Source: an uncultured Lewinella sp. (GTDB lineage Bacteria; Bacteroidota; Bacteroidia; Chitinophagales; Saprospiraceae). From it: DNA of 38,827 bases. A program made the translations under genes and the position numbers. The first letter of the stretch is position 1; every line of letters starts with the position of its first letter. Below are positions 32,539 to 38,827 of this stretch, piece by piece. The DNA lies in assembly GCA_937873655.1 (NCBI GenBank), contig CALMYQ010000244.1, forward strand, positions 1-38,827. The letters run 5' to 3'. The notes beneath the pieces were generated by a model. That model made no database searches and was not told the DNA's origin. It was given only the letters and a program-made list of their open reading frames with translations.

Positions 32539-34194
32539 ATGCAAAAAAGACACATCCTGCTTTTGACCTTTGCGCTGTTCATGGCTTTCTCTGCCTCCGC
32601 TCAGGTCACCCAACGCAACTTCACCCATCAGGACACCCTGCGCGGTTCCATCACCCCGGAAAGGGCCTGGTGGGATCTGCAGCATTACGATCTCAATTTC
32701 GAGGTCGACCCCGCCGGCAAAACCATCAAAGGGGTCAATACCATGCGCTATAAGGTGACCGGCCCGCAAAACCGGATGCAGATCGACCTGCAACTGCCGA
32801 TGCAGCTCACCAAAGCCGTTCAGAACGGCCAGGAGTTGAAAATCGAACACGACGGCAACGCCCATTTCCTCACGTTGACCGCTCCCCAAAAGGAAGGCGC
32901 AACCCTGGAAGTGGCCCTTTACTACGAAGGCAGCCCCAGAGTGGCGCGGCGGCCGCCATGGGACGGCGGGATCACCTGGTCGACCGACGAGAACGGCCTG
33001 CCCTTTATCGCAACCTCCTGCCAGGGACTCGGCGCCAGCGTCTGGTGGCCCTGCAAAGACCATATGTACGACGAACCCGACCAAGGCATGATGATCAGCG
33101 TGGAAACGCCCGAAAACCTGATGGACGTCTCCAACGGCCGCCTGGTGAAGACCGATTCCAACCCGAAGAAAAAGACCAAAACCTGGCATTGGCAAGTCGT
33201 CAATCCGATCAACAATTACGGTGTCAACATCAATATCGGGGATTACGTGCACTTCGGTGAAAAATACGACGGCGAAAAGGGCCCCCTGGATATGGATTAC
33301 TACGTGCTGCGCAACGACCTGGAAAAGGCCAAAAGCCAGTTCAAGGACGCCGTCCGCACTATGCAGGCCCTCGAACACTGGTTCGGCCCCTACCCTTTCT
33401 ACGAAGACAGCTACAAGCTGGTGCAAACCCCCTACCTGGGCATGGAACACCAAAGCTCTGTAACCTACGGCAACCGGTTTGGGAACGGCTACCTGGGGCG
33501 CGATCTCAGCGGTTCGGGCTGGGGCCTGAAGTTCGACTTCATCATCATCCATGAATCAGCCCACGAATGGTTTGCCAATAACGTGACCTACAAGGATATG
33601 GCCGACATGTGGATCCACGAGAGCTTCGCCAACTACTCGGAAAGCCTGTTTGTAGAATACCACTACGGCAAGGACGCCGGCAACGCCTATGTGCGCGGCA
33701 CCCGGTCCGGCATCCGCAACGACCGCCCGATCATCGGCCCGTACGACGTCAACAGAAGCGGCTCAGGGGATATGTATCCCAAAGGCGGGAACATGCTGCA
33801 CACCATCCGCCAGATCGTCAATGACGACGAAAAATGGCGATCCGTACTGCGCGGTCTCGGCCAGGAGTTCTACCACCAGACCGTCACCACGGCCCAGGTG
33901 GAAAATTACATCAGCGAAAAATCGGGCATCGACCTCAGCAAGGTATTCGACCAGTACCTGCGGCAATCCGGCATCCCCATCCTGGAATATGAGGTAAAGG
34001 ACAAGACCCTGCGCTTCCGCTGGAATGAAGTGGTTAACGGCTTTGATATGCCGGTGAAGGTTAAGGCCGCGGGCAAGGAGATCTGGCTCCACCCTACCCC
34101 GCAATGGGCAGAGACCGAACTGGATTCGGACCGGACCGACGTCGTTATCGATCCCGATTTTTATGTAGCCGGGTTGAATATCACCGGGCAATAA
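32539..34194 (+). CDS. Secreted M1 family zinc metallopeptidase
   Basis: A 551-residue secreted aminopeptidase-like enzyme with a signal peptide (about 1-21, ending SASAQ). It has an N-terminal beta saddle domain and a catalytic domain with GMEHQ (301-305), the zinc site HESAH (His338, Glu339, His342) and the third ligand Glu361 in IHESFANY. The large C-terminal helical domain of aminopeptidase N is absent, as is usual for the shorter Bacteroidota members. It would cleave N-terminal residues from peptides outside the cytoplasm. The ICMT-like gene follows after 6 bases, so the two are probably coupled. Confidence 0.93.
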   Translation: MQKRHILLLTFALFMAFSASAQVTQRNFTHQDTLRGSITPERAWWDLQHYDLNFEVDPAGKTIKGVNTMRYKVTGPQNRMQIDLQLPMQLTKAVQNGQELKIEHDGNAHFLTLTAPQKEGATLEVALYYEGSPRVARRPPWDGGITWSTDENGLPFIATSCQGLGASVWWPCKDHMYDEPDQGMMISVETPENLMDVSNGRLVKTDSNPKKKTKTWHWQVVNPINNYGVNINIGDYVHFGEKYDGEKGPLDMDYYVLRNDLEKAKSQFKDAVRTMQALEHWFGPYPFYEDSYKLVQTPYLGMEHQSSVTYGNRFGNGYLGRDLSGSGWGLKFDFIIIHESAHEWFANNVTYKDMADMWIHESFANYSESLFVEYHYGKDAGNAYVRGTRSGIRNDRPIIGPYDVNRSGSGDMYPKGGNMLHTIRQIVNDDEKWRSVLRGLGQEFYHQTVTTAQVENYISEKSGIDLSKVFDQYLRQSGIPILEYEVKDKTLRFRWNEVVNGFDMPVKVKAAGKEIWLHPTPQWAETELDSDRTDVVIDPDFYVAGLNITGQ

Positions 34195-34200
34195 GCCGAC

Positions 34201-34791
34201 ATGGCGATCTGGTATTTCGGCGGCGCTTTGGCCGGATATTTTTTTCTCCACAGCCTGCTGGCAGCCGAAGGGGTTAAATCCCGGCTGACCCGTAATTTCA
34301 TTCCACCCCGGCTTTACCGGCTTGCGTATAATGTGCTGGCGGCCGGCCTGATCCTTCCGTTGGCCGTTCTGTATTCAAATGTGGAAAAAGAGCGGATCTT
34401 CGAACCGATGACGCTGTCAACGATCTGCGGATGGCTGATGCTGGCGGCCGGGGCCGTTATCGGGTATCTGGCCATGCGGCAATACGACCTGAGCGAATTT
34501 TCGGGCACGGCCCAGCTCCGGCAAAATACGGGCTCCCCTGTCACTACCCTTAACACAAGGGGCGTAAACGCGGTCGTCCGCCATCCGCTGTACCTGGCAT
34601 CCTTGCTGACGGTTTGGGGCGCCTTTCTGGTACTGCCGTATGATGTTGTGCTGTTGGCTGCCGTCGTCACTTCGATTTATCTCGTCATCGGCACGCTGTT
34701 GGAGGAGCAAAAACTGCGCAGGGCTTTCGGTGAGGAATACGAGGTTTACCGGCAGCAGGTGCCGATGTTGCTGCCGCGGTTGTTCGATTGA
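34201..34791 (+). CDS. Isoprenylcysteine carboxyl methyltransferase family membrane protein
   Basis: A 196-residue integral membrane protein with four or five helices. The C-terminal half has the ICMT/phospholipid methyltransferase pattern: RHPLYLASLLTVWG, then an EEQKLRRAFGEEYEVYRQQV tail. These enzymes use SAM at the membrane; bacterial substrates are mostly unknown. The gene begins 6 bases after the M1 peptidase. Its last three codons and stop (LFD, TGA) lie inside the first unit of a tandem repeat, so the C-terminus has been set by the repeat. Confidence 0.85.
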   Translation: MAIWYFGGALAGYFFLHSLLAAEGVKSRLTRNFIPPRLYRLAYNVLAAGLILPLAVLYSNVEKERIFEPMTLSTICGWLMLAAGAVIGYLAMRQYDLSEFSGTAQLRQNTGSPVTTLNTRGVNAVVRHPLYLASLLTVWGAFLVLPYDVVLLAAVVTSIYLVIGTLLEEQKLRRAFGEEYEVYRQQVPMLLPRLFD

Positions 34792-34883
34792 TTCGATTGT
34801 TCGATTGATTCGATTGTTCGATTGATTCCCCCGTCCGCCATAGCTTCAGCGAAGGCGGGGATTGATTCGATTGTTCGATTGAG
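34783..34883. repeat. 8/9-base word array interrupted by a palindromic element
   Basis: TTCGATTGA and TTCGATTG alternate (17-base period) from 34783. The array is broken at 34828-34859 by a GC-rich element, then resumes to about 34883. The same words occur in reverse complement in the 122-base units at 6451-6806. The stop codon of the ICMT-like gene lies in the first unit. Confidence 0.92.
34828..34859. repeat. Dispersed GC-rich palindromic element, copy 3 (inverted)
   Basis: The 32-base element begins CCCCCGTCCGCC and ends GAAGGCGGG; read on the minus strand it resembles the copies at 16068-16135 and 19310-19342. It is flanked by GATTGATT on both sides (34820-34827 and 34860-34867), which may be a target duplication or just the repeat itself. 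Confidence 0.6.
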
Positions 34884-34925
34884 TTCATCATCAAAGGGCA
34901 AATCGTTCTTGCAGCTACTTATTTT

Positions 34926-35651
34926 TTATCGCTCCTTTAAATTTTCTTCCACCATTCCGGAGTAGTCGCCTTGGTTCAGGCCCGTCGGTTGGAGGAACGT
35001 CTTAAAAGCAGCACGAATTGCGGTATTTTGGCTTTTAGCTCTGGAGGAAAGGTCGGGAATATTTACAGCCGGCCCCTTTCCACCAGCCAGCCGCTGTTTG
35101 CGCAGGTAATCCAGCCGGGCCTGGAAAAGTCGGGCAATTTTGAGGAATTCATCTGCGCTCCTTTGCGCCCGCAGAGCCCGAAGCTCTATGGTCCGGGTTT
35201 CATCAGGGGTTTCCGGATTCGGATTATAGGATCGCTCAACATTGAGTGCCTGATATTTCTGGGGTTTGCCCGATGGGGGCTCCCTGAATTCTTCAGTATA
35301 GACCCTGGCCTCACTCAGGTTTTCCAGTTTGACCCGGTACTCCTCGCCTATCGCTTCAAGAATGACCCCTTTTTCATCTCCATAAAGATCCACCAGAACG
35401 GCATCCCCTGTTTTCAACCCCCGTTGGCGCTGCAACACGCCTGATCCAGCCTTTCCGGCAGCAGCATATCCATGTCTTTGCGCTTGTTTTCCCGCTAAAT
35501 CGGCCATCTCCTGAAACTGCATCATCAACGCGGCTTCCGGCCTGTTATCCGAAAAATGCGGATTGTTCACCGCTAATCCGTCGTTCGATGGCCGGACTCC
35601 GGCAGCGGGCACAGTTGTGTTGATGGACCGGTCAGGAGCAGATCTTTCCAT
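34926..35651 (-). CDS. Orphan protein with a contractile-injection-system cargo-like leader
   Basis: A 241-residue protein, not recognised as an enzyme. Residues 34-51 hold SDNRPEA and QEMAD, and VLQRQ follows at 72-76. This order (DNRPEA, Q-M-A-D/N, VxQR) is typical of the N-terminal part of proteins linked to extracellular contractile injection systems in Bacteroidota, often before DUF4157 domains. After it comes a small beta domain (GDAVLVDLYGDEKGVILEA, about 82-125) and a helical, charged tail (150-241). No signal peptide is seen, as expected for cargo. No injection-system gene lies within the window. The minus strand is chosen because of the leader; the plus-strand frame across it has no motif. 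Confidence 0.7.
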   Translation of the reverse strand: MERSAPDRSINTTVPAAGVRPSNDGLAVNNPHFSDNRPEAALMMQFQEMADLAGKQAQRHGYAAAGKAGSGVLQRQRGLKTGDAVLVDLYGDEKGVILEAIGEEYRVKLENLSEARVYTEEFREPPSGKPQKYQALNVERSYNPNPETPDETRTIELRALRAQRSADEFLKIARLFQARLDYLRKQRLAGGKGPAVNIPDLSSRAKSQNTAIRAAFKTFLQPTGLNQGDYSGMVEENLKER

Positions 35652-35667
35652 TTTACCGCTTTAGGCT

Positions 35668-35697
35668 GAAAGATAGAAAAATCCACGGGTAACCAAA
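35668..35697 (-). promoter_or_regulatory. Promoter of the cargo-like gene
   Basis: On the minus strand TTTG (35697-35694), an 18-base spacer and TATCTTTC (35675-35668) match the consensus except the last base. The start codon follows 17 bases later, so the leader is short. Confidence 0.5.
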
Positions 35698-35813
35698 AGG
35701 GTCCAAATCCCATACAATTCATTTTTTGTCCGACCGCAAGCTCGTTTAGTATAAATTAAGCCTTACGGATAGTCCAAGGACCTATTTTGCTAATGAATCA
35801 ATTAAATAGAACA

Positions 35814-36332
35814 ATGAAGCAGTTATTACCACGCTGCCTGCCGGTTACAGCACTAATGATAATCCCGTACTTTTCCGGCATCTCCCTGGCCCAATCCGCA
35901 GAAGAATCAGCCCAATTGAACCGGGAGATCCTCCATTACGACAGTATATTCTGGAAAGCCTACAATACCTGCGACCTCGATGGCATGCGGGCGCTGCTGA
36001 CGGATGACATCGAGTTCTACCACGACAAAAACGGCGCTGTCGCAGGTTTGGACATCCTCATGGAAGGGATCGGCAAGGGGCTTTGCGGCAATGAAAATAT
36101 GCATCTTCGCAGGGAAGAAGTGCCGGGCAGCCTCCACATTTATCCCATGAACAATTACGGGGCCATCCTGATGGGCGAACACGTTTTTTATGTCGTCCCA
36201 AAAGGGAAAGAGGAGTTTCTCGACGGTTACGGAAAATTCACCCATCTTTGGAAAAAAGAGAACGGAACCTGGAAAATGGCCCGCATTTACAGTTACGATC
36301 ACGGACCGGCTATTGAGAAGCTGAAAAAATAA
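35814..36332 (+). CDS. Secreted NTF2-like/DUF4440 protein
   Basis: A 172-residue protein with a signal peptide ending SLAQ (about 27). The rest is a cone-shaped NTF2-like fold: LHYDSIFWKAYNTCDLDGMR with ALLTDDIEFYHDKNG, then GEHVFYVVPKGK and THLWKKENGTWKMARIYSYDH. Members bind small molecules or act as isomerases; the exact role is unknown. Several in-frame starts exist (TTG 35787, ATG 35793, ATG 35814); the last places the signal peptide best. It is 44 bases upstream of the GH30 gene. Confidence 0.83.
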   Translation: MKQLLPRCLPVTALMIIPYFSGISLAQSAEESAQLNREILHYDSIFWKAYNTCDLDGMRALLTDDIEFYHDKNGAVAGLDILMEGIGKGLCGNENMHLRREEVPGSLHIYPMNNYGAILMGEHVFYVVPKGKEEFLDGYGKFTHLWKKENGTWKMARIYSYDHGPAIEKLKK

Positions 36333-36376
36333 AAATAGACGCAGATTCCTTAACTTGGCAGCAAAACGAACGACCA

Positions 36377-37843
36377 ATGAGAAACATCGCTGTTCTGCTG
36401 CTTGCAGGTCTTTTTTTCACCGCCTGCACCTCACCTCAGGAAGCGCCGCAAACCGATACCCAACCCGCCTTTTCCGCTGAAGGCAAGACCGCCGGCATAT
36501 TCACCACCGCCGACAGCACGGACCTGCGCCTGGCTCCGACCGGCAATCCGGCCTTCAAGCCGACCGGCCAACCCGTGGAATCGGAGGTCTCTGTATTTGT
36601 CAATCCGGCCCGGACCTTCCAGACTTTCATCGGCATCGGCGGCGCCATCACCGACGCGTCGGCTGAGGTGTTCGCCAAATTACCGGCGGACAAACAGCAG
36701 GAATTCCTCAAGGCCTGCTACGACAAGGAAACCGGGGTCGGTTACACGCTGGCCCGTACCAATATTCACAGCTGCGATTTCAGCAGCGGCAGTTATACCT
36801 ATGTTTCCGATGAAGATCCTGGATTAAAAACGTTCAGCATCGATCACGACAAGGCGTTCCGGATCCCGATGATCAAAAAGGCCATCGAGGCGGCCGGCGG
36901 ATCGCTGTTGCTGTTTGCCAGCCCGTGGAGTCCGCCCGCCTTTATGAAAGACAATAAGGATATGTTGCACGGCGGCAAGCTGCTGCCGGAATTCCGCCAA
37001 TCCTGGGCGACGTACTTTACCAAATTCGTGAAAGCCTACGAGGCCGAAGGCATGCCGATATGGGGGATCACTGTCCAGAACGAACCGATGGCCACACAGC
37101 GCTGGGAGTCGTGCATCTACACAGCAGAGGAGGAACGCGATTTTCTCAAGGATTTTCTGGGGCCCGCAATGGAAAAGGAAGGGCTCGGCGATAAAAAGAT
37201 CGTGGTCTGGGACCACAACCGCGACCTGATCAACTACCGCGCCAACGTGATCTTCAACGACCCGGAGGCCGCCAAATATGCCTGGGGGATCGGCTTCCAC
37301 TGGTACGAAACCTGGGCCGGCGGGGAGCCCATGTTCGGCAATGTCCGGCAAGTACACGAATCCTATCCGGACAAAAACATCCTGTTCACGGAGGGTTGTG
37401 CGGAAAGCTTCAGAGCCGACCACTATCAGTACTGGCCGAATGCCGAGCGGTACGGCCGGTCGATGATCAACGATTTCAATGCCGGCACGGTGGGTTGGAC
37501 CGACTGGAACATCCTCCTGGATCAAACCGGCGGCCCGAATCACGTCGGCAATTTCTGTTTTGCCCCCGTCCACGCCGATACCGAAACCGGCGAACTGATC
37601 TATACCCCGGCCTATTACTATATCGGGCATTTTTCCCGGTTTATCCGGCCCGGGGCAAAACGGGTGGATACCGTCCCGAGCCGCAGCCACCTGCTGGCGA
37701 CCTCTTTCCTGAATACGGACGGCACAATGGCCACGGTGGTGATGAACCAGTCCGACCAGCCGGTCGCCTATCACTTGTACGTCGGTGACCAGGCGACGGA
37801 CATTACGATCATGGCGCATGCGATCCAGACGGTTGTTTATTAA
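36377..37843 (+). CDS. Glycoside hydrolase family 30 lipoprotein (glucosylceramidase-like)
   Basis: A 488-residue lipoprotein (lipobox FTAC, Cys17). The GH30 barrel shows FIGIGGAITDASAEVF (84-99), the acid/base Glu236 in TVQNEP, and the nucleophile Glu339 in LFTEGC. ASPWSPPAFM (181-190) is also typical. A C-terminal beta domain (about 420-488) completes the family layout. GH30 members cleave beta-1,6-glucan, glucosylceramide or beta-xylosides; the subfamily cannot be fixed here. It probably degrades beta-linked glycans at the cell surface. Confidence 0.93.
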   Translation: MRNIAVLLLAGLFFTACTSPQEAPQTDTQPAFSAEGKTAGIFTTADSTDLRLAPTGNPAFKPTGQPVESEVSVFVNPARTFQTFIGIGGAITDASAEVFAKLPADKQQEFLKACYDKETGVGYTLARTNIHSCDFSSGSYTYVSDEDPGLKTFSIDHDKAFRIPMIKKAIEAAGGSLLLFASPWSPPAFMKDNKDMLHGGKLLPEFRQSWATYFTKFVKAYEAEGMPIWGITVQNEPMATQRWESCIYTAEEERDFLKDFLGPAMEKEGLGDKKIVVWDHNRDLINYRANVIFNDPEAAKYAWGIGFHWYETWAGGEPMFGNVRQVHESYPDKNILFTEGCAESFRADHYQYWPNAERYGRSMINDFNAGTVGWTDWNILLDQTGGPNHVGNFCFAPVHADTETGELIYTPAYYYIGHFSRFIRPGAKRVDTVPSRSHLLATSFLNTDGTMATVVMNQSDQPVAYHLYVGDQATDITIMAHAIQTVVY

Positions 37844-37936
37844 CAAAAAACACAATATTCCACCTTTTCGAAACAATAGTGGACGCAGGCAGGTGCCGGA
37901 TGCCCGCATCTTTGCAGTATACAAATGATCTGAAAG

Positions 37937-38521
37937 ATGCAATATCTGAGACCGACCGAACCTGTACTCCTTCATACCGAAGGCCTATCGAAAAAAAATG
38001 TAAAATCCTGCAAAACCGACAACACGCTGCAAATAAGCGCCCTGTATCGGGAGTACGCCGGAATGGTGTTCCAGAAATGCGTGTCCATGCTCAACGACCC
38101 CGTACTGGCGGAAGACGCCGTTCAGGAGATCTTCACCAAAATATTCCTGAACCTCGAAGGGTTCCGGCATGATGCCAAACATTCTTCGTGGATCTTCTCC
38201 ATTACCTCCAACTACTGCATCGACCTGATCCGGAAAAGCAAACGACAGGCCGCCAAGTTGTCGAGGACGCTGGAAGCCGCGCAATTGCTCACCGATGAAG
38301 CCGCAAGCGAACCCCTCCCGGAAATGGACATGGCTCAATTGAAGAAGATCATGGAAAGCATCTCCGACGACGACAAGGACCTGCTCGTGATGAAATATCA
38401 GGAGGATCTGCCCATCCGGGAGATTGCCGCCCGGTTGGACAAATCGGAAAGCGCGGTTAAAATGCAGTTGATGCGCGCCAGGAACAGGGCCCGGAAGCTG
38501 CACTTCGCGATGGCGAGTTAG
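37937..38521 (+). CDS. RNA polymerase sigma factor, ECF type
   Basis: A 194-residue sigma-70 family factor with an N-terminal extension of about 30 residues. Region 2 spans about 35-100 (LYREYAGMVFQKC, AEDAVQEIFTKIFLNLE, SSWIFSITSNYCIDLIRK). Region 4 spans about 134-190 (DDDKDLLVMKYQEDLPIREI, LDKSESAVKMQLMRARNRAR). No anti-sigma gene follows within the remaining 306 bases. A strong stem-loop lies 30 bases downstream. The regulon is unknown; such factors often steer outer-membrane or carbohydrate functions in this phylum. Confidence 0.9.
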   Translation: MQYLRPTEPVLLHTEGLSKKNVKSCKTDNTLQISALYREYAGMVFQKCVSMLNDPVLAEDAVQEIFTKIFLNLEGFRHDAKHSSWIFSITSNYCIDLIRKSKRQAAKLSRTLEAAQLLTDEAASEPLPEMDMAQLKKIMESISDDDKDLLVMKYQEDLPIREIAARLDKSESAVKMQLMRARNRARKLHFAMAS

Positions 38522-38550
38522 TCCCTGTTCACCCCATTGGCCTACACCTC

Positions 38551-38620
38551 ATTGCGCCGCATTTGACGAATCGCGAAGTTCACTTCATTTAACTTCAGCG
38601 GCCGTCGGATGCGGCGCAAT
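38551..38620. repeat. Long stem-loop after the sigma factor gene
   Basis: ATTGCGCCGCAT (38551-38562) and ATGCGGCGCAAT (38609-38620) are perfect complements. TTGACG and CGTCGG extend the stem to 18 pairs with two G-T pairs (38563-38568 with 38603-38608). The 34-base loop contains a further GAAG/CTTC pair. No T-run follows. It could be a structured RNA, a small mobile palindrome or a factor-assisted terminator. Confidence 0.75.
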
Positions 38621-38774
38621 ATCGTTTATGCGACAGGTAGGATATCTTATTTATTTCCGGGATCTATCGGCTTGCATTGTCATTTGTAGTAAAGTCAGGA
38701 TCTGCTTACGCGAATTGGCAGTCATAAATAGTATGTTGCAAGCCTGATGAAAGGGGTCTTGCCATGCACAAAGA
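38621..38774. other. Geneless stretch before the right-edge array
   Basis: No open frame resembles a protein here. Nothing else of note was seen between the stem-loop and the terminal heptamer array. Confidence 0.5.
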
Positions 38775-38827
38775 CTTACAACTTACAACTTACAACTTAC
38801 GACTTACAACTTACGACTTACAACTTA
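38775..38827. repeat. Heptamer array CTTAC(A/G)A at the right edge
   Basis: Seven full CTTAC(A/G)A units and a partial one run in register from 38775 to the window end, in the order A, A, A, G, A, G, A. The array continues beyond the window. Its unit has the same length and the same A/G switch position as the CTGCC(A/G)A unit at 1-416. Confidence 0.93.

Noticed and set aside
34971..35444. A 157-codon plus-strand frame opposite the cargo-like gene
   Set aside because: It has no recognisable motif, while the minus strand has the DNRPEA leader and a promoter.
36824..37975. A 383-codon minus-strand frame opposite GH30
   Set aside because: The plus strand has the full GH30 catalytic motifs, and the minus frame shows no family feature.
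1..38827. tRNA, rRNA, tmRNA or riboswitch
   Set aside because: I scanned the gaps by eye for cloverleaf-like or known riboswitch cores and saw none. A covariance search would be decisive.

Overview
The window looks like an accessory stretch of a Bacteroidota chromosome with fairly high GC. The phylum is supported by several independent signs: a stand-alone GldM C-terminal domain protein (type IX secretion and gliding apparatus), a type IX secretion sorting-domain remnant, TTTG / TAnnTTTG promoters, many secreted glycan and peptide enzymes, and a DNRPEA leader known from contractile-injection-system cargo of this phylum. A Saprospiria-like organism is my guess from the mixture; nothing here proves the class. 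No rRNA, tRNA, transposase, integrase or CRISPR array was seen.

Layout. 1-416 is a nested tandem repeat and 417-776 is AT-rich and geneless. 777-4577 holds a lysophospholipid acyltransferase-like gene, a BCCT osmolyte transporter and a GH29 alpha-L-fucosidase. 4688-11760 holds an FAD amino acid oxidase, a thiamine-diphosphate 2-oxoacid decarboxylase, a CitMHS transporter and a split AtuA pair; tandem arrays fill the gaps before the decarboxylase and before AtuA. 11784-15895 is a minus-strand, partly AT-rich island with a CPBP protease, an esterase, a run of gene fragments and an ArsR/SRPBCC operon. An 82-base duplication of the AtuA 3' end brackets its first 2.7 kb. 16169-22366 holds a Tat-exported sugar isomerase-like protein, a TPR metallopeptidase, a large unknown secreted protein and a DJ-1/TPR lipoprotein. 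22892-30631 is an exported oxidoreductase block: DUF6807-ThuA, two Gfo/Idh/MocA proteins, a GldM-like protein, an SDR and a methyltransferase. 30796-38521 holds a diheme cytochrome, a lactonase, an M1 peptidase, an ICMT-like methyltransferase, an orphan injection-cargo-like gene, an NTF2-like protein, a GH30 and an ECF sigma factor.

How genes may work together. The oxidase and decarboxylase could turn an amino acid into an aldehyde through a 2-oxoacid. The ThuA, Gfo/Idh/MocA, SDR and isomerase proteins carry Tat, Sec or lipoprotein signals, which suggests sugar oxidation and isomerisation outside the cytoplasm, probably with tightly bound cofactor. GH29, GH30 and the lactonase fit glycan scavenging.

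The most unusual feature is the set of intergenic tandem arrays. They use units of 7, 10, 8/9 (17) and 122 bases, share words between distant loci (CT-K-M-C-R-A heptamers, the AACGGACGC core, AATCGA words), and run right up to, or into, start and stop codons of the flanking genes.
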